From: Peterkaempfera sp044755465
GTDB lineage: Bacteria > Actinomycetota > Actinomycetes > Streptomycetales > Streptomycetaceae
Direction: 5' to 3'
DNA: 64,000 bases
NCBI RefSeq assembly: GCF_044755465.1
Contig: NZ_JBIVRB010000008.1
Coordinates: 173,296 to 237,295 of the forward strand
Shown here: positions 24,882 through 32,860 of the stretch, piece by piece
Numbering within the stretch: position 1 is the first letter of the stretch
Layout: the number at the start of each line of letters is the position of its first letter
Program-made: the position numbers and the translations under genes
The notes under the pieces: model-generated
What the model saw: only the letters and a program-made list of their open reading frames with translations
Told to the model about the DNA's origin: nothing
The model's database searches: none

Positions 24882-25931
24882 TCAGCGGCGGGCGGTGGAG
24901 GGGCGGCGGTGGTCGGGGTCGTGGACCTCGCCGACAAGCTCCTCCAGGACGTCCTCCAGGGTGACCAGCCCCAGCGTCCGGCCGTCCCGGTCCACCACCG
25001 CCGCCAGATGGGCGGCCGCCCGCCGCATCGCGCCGAGCGCGTCGTCCAGCGGCGCGCGGTCCGGCACGGCGGTGATCCGCCGCCACACCTGCGGCGGCAC
25101 CGGCGCCGTCCGGTCGTCCAGGTCCAGGACGTCCTTGACGTGCAGGTAGCCCAGGAAGGCGCCGTCCGCGTCGACCACCGGGAACCGGGAGAAGCCGGTG
25201 GCCACGGCGACCTCCTCCACCCGTACGGGGGTGGCGCCGGGGTCGACGGTGACCAGCCGCTCGGTGGGGAGCAGCACCTCGCTGACCGGCCGCCGCCCCA
25301 GCTCCAGGGCGTCCTCCAGCCGCTCCTGCTCGCCGGGGGCCAGCAGCCCGGCCTGCCGGGAGTCCTCGACCAGGTGGGCCAGCTGCTCGCTGGTGAAGAC
25401 CGACTCCACCTCGTCCTTGGGCTCCACCCCGAACGCCCGCAGCACCAGGTTGGCGAAGGCGTTGAGGAAGCGGATCACCGGGGCGAGCATCCGGGCGAGG
25501 GCGTCCAGCGGCGGTCCGAGCCAGAGCGCGGCCTTCTCCGGACCGGCCAGTGCCATGTTCTTGGGCACCATCTCACCGATCACCATGTGCAGGAAGACCA
25601 CCAGGGCCAGCGCGATCACATAGGAGACCAGCCGGGTCAGCGCCGCCGGCACGCCGAACGCGTGGAACGGCCCGTGCAGCAGATGGGCGATGGTCGGCTC
25701 CGCGAGGGCGCCGAGCAGCAGCGAGCAGACGGTGATGCCGAGCTGGGCGGCGGCGAGCATCGCGGAGACGTTCTCCAGGGCGTGCAGCACCGTGCGGGCG
25801 CGGCGGTTGCCCGCCTCCGCGAGCGGCTCGATCTGGCTGCGCCGTACCGAGATCACCGCGAACTCGGCGCCGACGAAGAAGCCGTTGCCGAGCAGCAGCA
25901 GCACGGAGGCGAGGATCTGGAGCGCGGTCAT
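24882..25931 (-). CDS. CNNM/HlyC-CorC-type membrane protein (shorter paralogue)
   Basis: A 349-residue protein. Residues ~1-200 are the CNNM (DUF21) transmembrane domain with three to four helices and the conserved FVGAEFAVISVRRSQIEPLA and VIGEMVPKNMAL. Residues ~215-335 hold two CBS domains (VSEVLLPTERLVTVDPGATP; LGLVTLEDVLEELVGEVHD). It lacks the C-terminal CorC_HlyC domain carried by its partner. Family members are linked to Mg2+/Co2+ handling. Its ATG overlaps the stop of the upstream CNNM gene by 4 bp, so the two are translationally coupled and may form a heterodimer. Confidence 0.9.
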   Translation of the reverse strand: MTALQILASVLLLLGNGFFVGAEFAVISVRRSQIEPLAEAGNRRARTVLHALENVSAMLAAAQLGITVCSLLLGALAEPTIAHLLHGPFHAFGVPAALTRLVSYVIALALVVFLHMVIGEMVPKNMALAGPEKAALWLGPPLDALARMLAPVIRFLNAFANLVLRAFGVEPKDEVESVFTSEQLAHLVEDSRQAGLLAPGEQERLEDALELGRRPVSEVLLPTERLVTVDPGATPVRVEEVAVATGFSRFPVVDADGAFLGYLHVKDVLDLDDRTAPVPPQVWRRITAVPDRAPLDDALGAMRRAAAHLAAVVDRDGRTLGLVTLEDVLEELVGEVHDPDHRRPSTARR

Positions 25932-27274
25932 CGGCCGTTCCCTCCGTTCCCGCCGGGGCGTCCCGGCAGCTGCCCGACCCGCTCCAGCCGCACCCGGGAG
26001 GTGCGGTGGCGGTCGATGCCGAGCACGGTCAGCCGCCAGCCGGGCAGTTCGGCGGTGTCGCCGGGGGCGGGGAGCCTGCCGAGCAGGTCCGCGACCAGGC
26101 CGCCCAGCGTCTCGTACGGCCCGTCGGGGGCGTACAGGCCGATGGCCTCCAGCTGGTCGACCCGGCCGCGCCCGTCGGCGTCCCAGGCCGGCATGCCGCC
26201 GACCGGGGCGAGCGGGACCAGGTCGGGGGTGTCGGCGGGGTCGTGCTCGTCCAGCACCTCACCGACCATCTCCTCGATGATGTCCTCCAGGGTGACCACC
26301 CCGGCGGTGCCGCCGTACTCGTCCACGACCACGGCCATCGGCCGGCCGCCGCGCAGCAGTTCCAGCAGCCGTTCGGCGGGGAGGGTCTCCGGGACGAGCA
26401 GCGGGGGCACCGCGATGGCGCCCACCGGGGTGACCGAGCGCCGGGCGGCGGGGACGGCCAGCGCGTCCTTGAGGGTGACGGTGCCGGTGACCTCGTCCAG
26501 CGAGTCGCCGTAGACCGGGAAGCGGGACAGGCCGGTGGCCCGGATGAGGTTGAGCACATCGGCGGCGGTGGCGTCGCGGCGCAGCGCGGAGACGTCCACC
26601 CGGGGGGTCATCACGCTCTGCGCGGTGAGCCCGGTGAGGCCCAGCGTACGGACGAACAGGTCGGCGGTGTCGGCCTCTATGGCGCCGGCCTTGGCCGAGT
26701 GCTGGGCGAGGGCGACCAGTTCGGAGGCGGTGCGGGCGTGGGCCAGCTCCTCGGTGGGCTCCATGCCGAGCGCCCGTACCGCGCGATCGGCGGTGCCGTT
26801 GAGGAAGACGATCAGCGGCCGGCAGGCGGCGGAGAAGACCCGGTGCGGGCCGGTGACCGCGCGGGCCACCCGCATCGGCTGGGAGATGGCCCAGTTCTTG
26901 GGCACCAGCTCACCGATGACCATCTGGACGACGGTGGCCAGCACCATGCCCAGGGCGACGGCCAGGCCGGTCGCGGCGGCGCCGGGGACGCCGGCGGCGG
27001 TGAGGACCGGGCCGAGCAGCCGGGAGAGGGCCGGTTCGGCGAGCATGCCGACCACCAGCGAGGTGACGGTGATGCCGAGTTGGGCCCCGGAGAGTTCGAA
27101 GGAGAGCCTGCGCAGTGCCCGGCCGACTCCGGCGGCCCGCCGGTCACCGGCGGCGGCGGCCCGGTCGACGGCGCCGCGCTCGACGGTGACGAGGGAGAAT
27201 TCGGCGGCCACGAAGAGGCCGTTGGCGATGATCAGGGCGAATGCTGCGAGCAGCAGCAGCCAGGCGGTGGTCAC
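25928..27274 (-). CDS. CNNM/HlyC-CorC-type membrane protein with CorC domain
   Basis: A 448-residue protein with the full layout. The CNNM transmembrane domain covers residues ~1-195 (FVAAEFSLVTVERGAVDRAA; VIGELVPKNWAI). The CBS pair covers ~215-340 (SVMTPRVDVSALRRDATAAD; GVVTLEDIIEEMVGEVLDEH). The CorC_HlyC ligand domain covers ~355-440 (GLYAPDGPYETLGGLVADLL). It probably contributes to divalent cation homeostasis at the cytoplasmic membrane. First gene of a two-gene unit with the shorter paralogue downstream. Confidence 0.92.
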   Translation of the reverse strand: MTTAWLLLLAAFALIIANGLFVAAEFSLVTVERGAVDRAAAAGDRRAAGVGRALRRLSFELSGAQLGITVTSLVVGMLAEPALSRLLGPVLTAAGVPGAAATGLAVALGMVLATVVQMVIGELVPKNWAISQPMRVARAVTGPHRVFSAACRPLIVFLNGTADRAVRALGMEPTEELAHARTASELVALAQHSAKAGAIEADTADLFVRTLGLTGLTAQSVMTPRVDVSALRRDATAADVLNLIRATGLSRFPVYGDSLDEVTGTVTLKDALAVPAARRSVTPVGAIAVPPLLVPETLPAERLLELLRGGRPMAVVVDEYGGTAGVVTLEDIIEEMVGEVLDEHDPADTPDLVPLAPVGGMPAWDADGRGRVDQLEAIGLYAPDGPYETLGGLVADLLGRLPAPGDTAELPGWRLTVLGIDRHRTSRVRLERVGQLPGRPGGNGGNGR

Positions 27275-27576
27275 CGTGCCGCCTTTCCGCAGGCACCGGC
27301 CGGGACCGGGGGGTCCTGCGGCGGGGGCGGGGGCGGGACGGCGTTCGTACTACCGGACGGATCGTCCATCGAGGGGAGGTGTCACTCCTCTGGTCGTGGG
27401 TGGAGCCGCGTGCTCCCCGCCCGGAGCGGTGCTCGGGGCCGGACGCGGCCTGCGGGGTACGCGGCGGCTGGTGGGGTGTTCTGCCCCGCCATTCATCGTA
27501 AACGGGGCCGGCCACCGTCAACGGGGCCGCCCGGCGTGAACGGCGTCGTCCAGCGTAAGCGACGCCGTGGGCCGGT
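27275..27576. other. 302-bp gap with four degenerate 19-bp repeats
   Basis: Between the PH-domain gene and the CNNM pair. Near its end gtaaacgg (27498), gtcaacgg (27517), gtgaacgg (27536) and gtaagcga (27555) start four imperfect units spaced exactly 19 bp apart. The rest shows no gene. The promoter of the CNNM pair should lie close to 27275-27380. Confidence 0.5.
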
Positions 27577-28053
27577 TCAGCGGGCGGCGTGCGCCTCGGT
27601 GAGGTCGCGCAGCGCGCGGGCGGCGGCGATGGCCTGCTCGCGTCCGGCGGCGGGCTGGATGCCGACGGCGGCCAGCGTGGTGCCGTCGGCCAGGTCGAGG
27701 ACCGCCCAGGGGTCGCCCTGGCGGAGGTTGACCCGGACGATCTCGGCCCAGGCCAGCCGGCGGGTGCGCAGGAAGTTGACCACGGTGACGCCGTCGCGGT
27801 CGGCGGTGACCCGGGGGCGGGAGAGCATCACCAGTACGGCGGCGAAGACCAGCCCGGTGGCGACCAGCGCGGCGCGGTCGTACGCCCGCCAGGTGTGCGG
27901 CAGCGCGGCGGCGATGACGGCGAACAGCACCACCAGCAGGACCGCGACCGGCAGCAGTACGGCCCGGGTGCGGGCCGCCCGCCAGGTCACGGGGGACTCC
28001 GGGCCGGCGGTGGGGGCGGTCCGGTCCTCGGCGGGGGGCGGCGTGGCGGGCAT
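27577..28053 (-). CDS. PH-domain membrane protein
   Basis: A 158-residue protein from ATG 28053 (GGAG about 10 bases upstream). Two membrane helices lie at residues ~31-50 and ~60-78. A bacterial PH-like domain follows (PRVTADRDGVTVVNFLRTRR, then LAWAEIVRVNL and WAVLDLADGTTLAAVGIQ). It sits directly downstream of hisG, as in other streptomycetes, but has no known link to histidine synthesis. The gap to hisG contains a G-rich tandem repeat. Confidence 0.82.
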   Translation of the reverse strand: MPATPPPAEDRTAPTAGPESPVTWRAARTRAVLLPVAVLLVVLFAVIAAALPHTWRAYDRAALVATGLVFAAVLVMLSRPRVTADRDGVTVVNFLRTRRLAWAEIVRVNLRQGDPWAVLDLADGTTLAAVGIQPAAGREQAIAAARALRDLTEAHAAR

Positions 28054-28090
28054 GGCGGCGGACTCCACGGGCGGTGCTCGGCGGTCGGGG

Positions 28091-28174
28091 GATGGGGGTC
28101 GGGGGATGGGGGTCGGGGGATGGGGGTCGGGGGATGGGGGTCGGGGGATGGGGGTCGGGGGATGGGGGTCGGGG
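28091..28174. repeat. Six tandem 14-bp G-rich repeats (G-quadruplex capable)
   Basis: The unit gatgggggtcgggg recurs six times with a 14-bp period (the A of each unit falls at 28092, 28106, 28120, 28134, 28148 and 28162). Runs of four to five G separated by two bases, at least twelve in a row, satisfy any G-quadruplex rule on the plus strand. For the flanking minus-strand genes hisG and the PH gene, that is the template strand. Confidence 0.95.
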
Positions 28175-28229
28175 GCGGGAGGGCGGCGGTGCCGCTCCCC
28201 CGCCCCCGGCGGTTGTCCGGGCCGGACGC

Positions 28230-29078
28230 TCAGAGGCGGCAGGCGTGGATGTTGGTCACCAGGATGGCCCGCGCGCCGATGGCCCACAGGTCGTCCATGA
28301 TCCGCTGGGCCTCCTTGCGGAGCACCATGGAGCGGACTGCCGACCAGCCCTCGCGGTGCAGCGGCGAGACGGTCGGGGACTCCAGGCCGGGGGTGAGGGC
28401 GACCGCCGCACCGACCCGGTCGGCGGGGATGTCGTAGTCCATCAGCACATAGCGGCGGGCGACCAGGACGCCCTGGAGCCGGCGCAGGAACTGCTCGACC
28501 CGGGCGTCCTCGGAGGCGCCCTTGGGCCGGATCACCACCGCGTCGGACTCCAGGATCGGTTCCCCGAAGATCTCCAGCCCGGCGTTGCGCAGCGTGGTCC
28601 CGGTCTCCACCACGTCCGCGATCACATCCGCGACGCCCAGCTGGATGGCGGTCTCCACCGCGCCGTCCAGCCGGGTGACCGCCGACGCCGTCACACCGTG
28701 CTCGGCGAGGTGCCGGCGGACCAGGCCGGGGTAGGAGGTGGCGACCCGCAGCCCCTGGAGGCCCTGGACGTCCTTGGCGGTGCCGACCGGCCCGGCGAAC
28801 CGGAAGGTGGACCCGGCGAAACCGAGGGCCAGCACCTCCTCGGCCTCGGCGCCGGAGTCCAGCAGCAGGTCACGGCCGGTGACGCCGACGTCGAGGCGGC
28901 CGGAGCCGACGTAGACGGCGATGTCGCGCGGGCGCAGGAAGAAGAACTCGACATTGTTGTCGGTGTCGACCAGGACGAGTTCCTTGGAGTCCTTGCGCTG
29001 CCGGTAGCCGGCCTCATGGAGCATCTCCGCCGCGGGACCCGAGAGCGAACCCTTGTTGGGGACGGCGATGCGCAGCAT
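28230..29078 (-). CDS. hisG: ATP phosphoribosyltransferase (HisG)
   Basis: A 282-residue long-form HisG that joins ATP and PRPP in the first step of histidine synthesis. The start is MLRIAVPNKGSLSGPA (ATG 29078). Further signatures are DNNVEFFFLRPRDIAVYVG, the PRPP-binding GVADVIADVVETGTTLRNAG, and the C-terminal regulatory ACT-like domain from about residue 210 (LMDYDIPADRV) through which histidine inhibits the long form. It follows hisE by 79 bp, at the end of the riboflavin gene row. Confidence 0.96.
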   Translation of the reverse strand: MLRIAVPNKGSLSGPAAEMLHEAGYRQRKDSKELVLVDTDNNVEFFFLRPRDIAVYVGSGRLDVGVTGRDLLLDSGAEAEEVLALGFAGSTFRFAGPVGTAKDVQGLQGLRVATSYPGLVRRHLAEHGVTASAVTRLDGAVETAIQLGVADVIADVVETGTTLRNAGLEIFGEPILESDAVVIRPKGASEDARVEQFLRRLQGVLVARRYVLMDYDIPADRVGAAVALTPGLESPTVSPLHREGWSAVRSMVLRKEAQRIMDDLWAIGARAILVTNIHACRL

Positions 29079-29157
29079 GGGGGCAGGTCCTTCACTTGTC
29101 ACTGGTGCGTGGTTGCGGGAGGAGGAGCGCAGGGGGCGCGGTGCGCCCCCTGCGGGG

Positions 29158-29430
29158 TCACAGATGAGCGTATACGTCGTCCAGGGTGAGGCCGCGGGCG
29201 ACCATCATCACCTGGAGGTGGTACAGCAGTTGGGAGATCTCCTCGGCCGCCCGCTCGTCCGACTCGTGCTCGGCGGCCATCCAGACCTCGGCGGCCTCTT
29301 CGACCACCTTCTTGCCGATGGCATGGACGCCCTGCTGGACGAGCTGCGCGGTACGGGAGGATTCCGGGTCGCCCGAAGCGGCCTTCTGCTGGAGCTCGGT
29401 GAAGAGCTCCTCGAATGTCTTCAACGCCAT
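29158..29430 (-). CDS. hisE: Phosphoribosyl-ATP pyrophosphatase (HisE)
   Basis: A 90-residue all-helical enzyme that removes pyrophosphate from phosphoribosyl-ATP, the second histidine step. Typical start MALKTFEELFTELQ. The MazG-like metal-binding core is IGKKVVEEAAEVWMAAEHES, followed by ISQLLYHLQVMMVARG. ATG 29430 is chosen over a GTG three codons earlier because AAGGTG sits at the right distance. It lies 72 bp after ribH on the same strand, and hisG follows. Confidence 0.95.
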   Translation of the reverse strand: MALKTFEELFTELQQKAASGDPESSRTAQLVQQGVHAIGKKVVEEAAEVWMAAEHESDERAAEEISQLLYHLQVMMVARGLTLDDVYAHL

Positions 29431-29502
29431 GATGGGCACACCTTACGGCCTGCGGGTGGATGGCAGCGGAACGGACCGCAGCGTGGACACGTCGTGTCAG
29501 CC

Positions 29503-29994
29503 TCAGCGCCAGGGCTCGGAGACGGCCCGCAGGGTGGCCGCGGTGGCGAGGGCGGCGGTGACCGCCTCGTGGCCCTTGTCCTCGTTGGAGCCGGGCAGCC
29601 CGGCGCGGTCCAGGGCCTGCTGGTCGTTGTCGCAGGTCAGGACGCCGAAGCCGACCGGTACCCCGGTGTTGACGGACACCTGGGTCAGGCCGAGGGTGGC
29701 GGCCTGGCAGACGTAGTCGAAGTGCGGGGTGCCACCGCGGATCACCACGCCCAGCGCGACCACGGCGTCATAGCCCCGGTCCGCGAGCTGCTTGGCGGCC
29801 ACGGGCAGCTCGAAGGTGCCGGGCACCCGCAGCACGGTGGGCTCGTCGATGCCCAGCTCGTGCAGGGCGCGCAGGGCGCCGTCCAGCAGGCCCTGCATGA
29901 CCTGCTCGTGCCACTGCGCCGCGACCACCGCGACCCGCAGGTCACGGCAGTTCTTGGCGGTCAGCGTCAGCTCGGGGGCTCCCTTGCCGCTCAC
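29503..29994 (-). CDS. ribH: 6,7-dimethyl-8-ribityllumazine synthase (RibH)
   Basis: A 163-residue lumazine synthase that condenses 5-amino-6-ribitylaminouracil with 3,4-dihydroxy-2-butanone 4-phosphate; the family assembles as pentamers or 60-mer shells. Motifs: VVAAQWHEQVMQGLLDGA, VPGTFELPVAAKQLA, ALGVVIRGGTPHFDYVCQAA (phosphate site) and FGVLTCDNDQQALDRAG. The length is normal. It follows ribAB after a gap that is largely a 20-bp tandem repeat. Confidence 0.96.
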   Translation of the reverse strand: MSGKGAPELTLTAKNCRDLRVAVVAAQWHEQVMQGLLDGALRALHELGIDEPTVLRVPGTFELPVAAKQLADRGYDAVVALGVVIRGGTPHFDYVCQAATLGLTQVSVNTGVPVGFGVLTCDNDQQALDRAGLPGSNEDKGHEAVTAALATAATLRAVSEPWR

Positions 29995-30009
29995 GGGTGT
30001 TCCTCTCGT

Positions 30010-30090
30010 CTCAGGGTGATGGGGGGATGTCTCGGGGTGATGGGGGGTGTCTCGGGGTGATGGGGGGTGTCTCGGGGTGATGGGGGGTGG
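30010..30090. repeat. Four tandem 20-bp repeats between ribAB and ribH
   Basis: ctcggggtgatggggggtgt starts at 30031, 30051 and 30071. It is preceded by a 21-bp variant at 30010, and the last copy ends in tgg. It occupies nearly all of the ribAB-ribH gap in an otherwise compact operon. The plus strand carries runs of four to six G. Confidence 0.93.
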
Positions 30091-30105
30091 CGGGGCGCCG
30101 GTGGT

Positions 30106-31497
30106 TCAGGCGGCGCCGCCGGCCTCGACCACCGGGGTGGCGAGCGAGGCCGGGCTCTCGGCCGCGTCCAGCCAGGGCAGGTCGTGGCCCATCCGGTCCC
30201 GCTTGGTCAGCAGGTAGCGCAGATTGTGCTCGCCTGCCTGGACCGGCAGCGGCTCGCGGCCGGCGACCGTGATCCCGTACTCGCCCAGCGCGGAGACCTT
30301 CGCCGGGTTGTTGGTGAGCAGCCGTACCGAGTGCACCCCGAGGTCGGTCAGCATCCGGGCGGCGGTGCCGTACTCGCGGGCGTCGGCGGGCAGGCCCAGG
30401 TCGAGGTTGGCGTCGACGGTGTCCCGACCGGCCTCCTGGAGCTGGTACGCGCGCAGCTTGTGCAGCAGGCCGATGCCCCGGCCCTCGTGGCCGCGCAGGT
30501 AGAGGACCACACCGCGCCCGGCGGCGGCGACCCGCTCCAGGGCGGCCTGCAACTGGGGGCCGCAGTCGCAGCGCAGCGAGCCGAAGACGTCACCGGTGAG
30601 GCATTCGGAGTGCACCCGGACCAGGACGTCGTCACCGGCCGGCAGCCGGCCGTCGGCGTCCAGGCCGCCCGCGACCAGCGCGATGTGCTCGGTGCCGTCC
30701 TGGGCACTGCGGTAGCCGACGGCGGTGAAGGTGCCGTGCTCGGTGGGCAGGCTGGTGACGGCGGCCCGCTCCACCTGGCGATCGGCGCGGCGCCGGTGGG
30801 CGATCAGGTCCTCGATGGAGATGATCGACAGGCCGTGGCGGCGGGCGAAGGCCACCAGTTCGGGGAGGCGGGCCATGGTGCCGTCGTCGTTGACGATCTC
30901 GGCGATGGCGCCGGCCGGCGGCAGTCCGGCGAGCCGGGCCAGGTCGACGGCGGCCTCGGTGTGGCCGGGGCGGACCAGCACCCCGCCCTCCACCGCGCGC
31001 AGCGGGAAGACATGGCCGGGCCGGGTGAGGTCGCCGGGCAGGGTCGTGGCGGCGGCCAGCAGCCGGACGGTACGGGCGCGGTCGGCGGCCGAGATGCCGG
31101 TGGAGACGCCGTCGCGGGCGTCGACCGACACCGCGTAGGCGGTGCCCTTGCGGTCCTCGTTGACTTCGGTCATCGGCGGGAGCTTGAGCCGGTCCAGCTC
31201 GCGGCCGGTCATCGGGACGCAGATGACGCCGGAGGTGTACCGGATGGTGAAGGCCATCAGCTCGGGGGTGGCGGCGCCGGCGGCGAAGACCAGGTCGCCC
31301 TCGTTCTCACGGTCCTCGTCGTCGACGACGACCACCGGGCGGCCGGCGGCGATGTCGGCGACGGCCCGCTCGACCGGGTCCAGGGCGAGGCCGTCCGGAT
31401 CGAAGCCGTCCGGGTCATGGCCGGGGGCATGGTCGCGGTCACGGCCGTGGTCGGGGGTCGGCCGGGCGGGGGCGGGGAGCTGGTGCAGGGCGGTCAT
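30106..31497 (-). CDS. ribBA: RibAB, bifunctional DHBP synthase / GTP cyclohydrolase II
   Basis: A 463-residue fusion supplying both branches of riboflavin synthesis. Residues ~40-245 are 3,4-dihydroxy-2-butanone 4-phosphate synthase (VVDDEDRENEGDLVFAA, TGISAADRARTVRLLA, RPGHVFPLRAVEGGVLVRPG). Residues ~250-450 are GTP cyclohydrolase II with the zinc cysteines in SECLTGDVFGSLRCDCGPQL and the RGHEGRGIGLLHKL loop. ATG 31497 overlaps the ribM stop by 4 bp. N-terminal residues 15-37 are a His/Asp-rich, repeat-like extension. Confidence 0.96.
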   Translation of the reverse strand: MTALHQLPAPARPTPDHGRDRDHAPGHDPDGFDPDGLALDPVERAVADIAAGRPVVVVDDEDRENEGDLVFAAGAATPELMAFTIRYTSGVICVPMTGRELDRLKLPPMTEVNEDRKGTAYAVSVDARDGVSTGISAADRARTVRLLAAATTLPGDLTRPGHVFPLRAVEGGVLVRPGHTEAAVDLARLAGLPPAGAIAEIVNDDGTMARLPELVAFARRHGLSIISIEDLIAHRRRADRQVERAAVTSLPTEHGTFTAVGYRSAQDGTEHIALVAGGLDADGRLPAGDDVLVRVHSECLTGDVFGSLRCDCGPQLQAALERVAAAGRGVVLYLRGHEGRGIGLLHKLRAYQLQEAGRDTVDANLDLGLPADAREYGTAARMLTDLGVHSVRLLTNNPAKVSALGEYGITVAGREPLPVQAGEHNLRYLLTKRDRMGHDLPWLDAAESPASLATPVVEAGGAA

Positions 31498-32141
31498 GCC
31501 GCTGTTCCTTCCAGTACGGCCGCTGCCTGCGGCAGGGGGGCACGGGTCCGCAGCCACCAGGCGCGCAGACCGAGGACGACGAGGACGAAGTAGATGACGT
31601 AGACCAGCCCGGAGAAGGCCAGGCCGCTGCTGAAGGCGAGCGGTACGCCCACCAGGTCGACGGCGAGCCAGGCGAACCAGAACTCCACCCAGCCGCGTGC
31701 CTGGGCGATCATCGCGGCGAGCGTGCCGACGAAGATGTACGCGTCCGGCCAGGGGTTCCAGGAGAGCGCGGGCACGGCGGCGAAGAGGCCGCCGACCGCC
31801 CCGGTGCCCACGGCGGTGCCCGCCGCCAGCAGGCCGCGCTCGCGCCAGGTGGCGAAGCGGACCCGCAGCTCACCGGTGCCGCGCCGGCCGCGCCGCCACT
31901 GGACCCAGCCCCAGACGGCGACGACGACCACCAGCAGCTGCTTGCCGACGCCACCGCTGAGGTGGGCCGACCAGTAGGCGGAGACCAGGACCACGCCGGA
32001 GAGCAGCTGCACCGGCCAGACGGCCATGGCCCGCCGCCAGCCGAGCACGAGGGCGGCCAGGCCCAGCAGGTTGCCGATCATGTCGGACCAGATGACGGTC
32101 TGCCCGAACGGGGTGAAGGCGGTGCTGTTCAGCCAGCCCAT
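31494..32141 (-). CDS. ribM: RibM, PnuC-type riboflavin transporter
   Basis: A 215-residue membrane protein of the PnuC/RibM family with about seven helices. Family residues include WSDMIGNLLGLAALVLGWRR, WNPWPDAYIFVGTLAAMIAQ, and FWFAWLAVDLVGVPLAFSSG. PnuC-type genes inside FMN-riboswitch operons of Streptomyces and Corynebacterium encode the riboflavin importer RibM, so I prefer that to nicotinamide riboside transport. ATG 32141 shares one base with the ribE stop (TGATG), and the gene's own stop overlaps ribAB, so translation is coupled on both sides. Confidence 0.9.
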   Translation of the reverse strand: MGWLNSTAFTPFGQTVIWSDMIGNLLGLAALVLGWRRAMAVWPVQLLSGVVLVSAYWSAHLSGGVGKQLLVVVVAVWGWVQWRRGRRGTGELRVRFATWRERGLLAAGTAVGTGAVGGLFAAVPALSWNPWPDAYIFVGTLAAMIAQARGWVEFWFAWLAVDLVGVPLAFSSGLAFSGLVYVIYFVLVVLGLRAWWLRTRAPLPQAAAVLEGTAA

Positions 32142-32857
32142 CACCGGTCTCCGGCAGGTGCGGGGTCTTCGGCGGGTGCGGGGTCTTCGGCGGGTGCGGG
32201 GACGGCAGCGGGTGCGGGGACGGCGGTGGTGCCTGCGGCGAGCAGCCGCTCGACGTACTTGGCGAGGACGTCGACCTCCAGGTTCACCGCGTCGCCGGGC
32301 TGCTTGCCGCCGAGCGTGGTGAGGGCGAGGGTCGCCGGGATGAGGCTGACGGTGAAGAAGTCCGGGCCGGCCTCGACCACGGTGAGGCTGACGCCGTCGA
32401 CGGTGATGGAGCCCTTGTCGACCAGGTAGCGGGCGATGCCGGGCGGCAGCGTGAAGCGCAGCACGTCCCACTGCGGGCGGCCGTCGGCACCGGGCTCACC
32501 CGGGGACCGGGAGAGCAGCGTCGCGGTGGCGTCGACATGGCCCTGCACCAGGTGGCCGCCGAGGCGGTCACCGAGCGCCATGGCCCGCTCCAGGTTGACC
32601 CGGGAGCCGGGGGTGAGGGCACCGAGGCTGGAGCGCTTGAGCGTCTCGGCCATCACGTCGGCGGAGAACTCGCCGCCGCTCGCGGCCAGTTGCCCGGGGG
32701 TGTCCACCACGGTGAGGCAGACGCCGTTGACGGCGATGGAGTCGCCGTGCCGGACGCCTTCGGTGACGCGCGGTCCGCGCAGGCGGATGCGGGAGGAGTC
32801 CCCGAGGTCCTCGACCGAGACGACCTCTCCGAGCTCTTCGACGATTCCGGTGAACAC
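32141..32857 (-). CDS. ribE: Riboflavin synthase alpha chain (RibE)
   Basis: A 238-residue protein catalysing the dismutation of two lumazines to riboflavin. Two lumazine-binding barrels are visible. The first starts MFTGIVEELGEVVS with SIAVNGVCLTV; the second starts GGHLVQGHVDATATLLS with GSITVDGVSLTVVEAG. The catalytic domains end near residue 208. The remaining ~30 residues repeat APAEDP units encoded by a short tandem DNA repeat (about 32155-32215), unusual for this enzyme. It starts 3 bp after ribD. Confidence 0.95.
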   Translation of the reverse strand: MFTGIVEELGEVVSVEDLGDSSRIRLRGPRVTEGVRHGDSIAVNGVCLTVVDTPGQLAASGGEFSADVMAETLKRSSLGALTPGSRVNLERAMALGDRLGGHLVQGHVDATATLLSRSPGEPGADGRPQWDVLRFTLPPGIARYLVDKGSITVDGVSLTVVEAGPDFFTVSLIPATLALTTLGGKQPGDAVNLEVDVLAKYVERLLAAGTTAVPAPAAVPAPAEDPAPAEDPAPAGDR

Positions 32858-32860
32858 TGG

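Noticed and set aside
31494..32141. Nicotinamide riboside transporter PnuC
   Set aside because: The gene is translationally coupled inside an FMN-riboswitch riboflavin operon, where this family is RibM.
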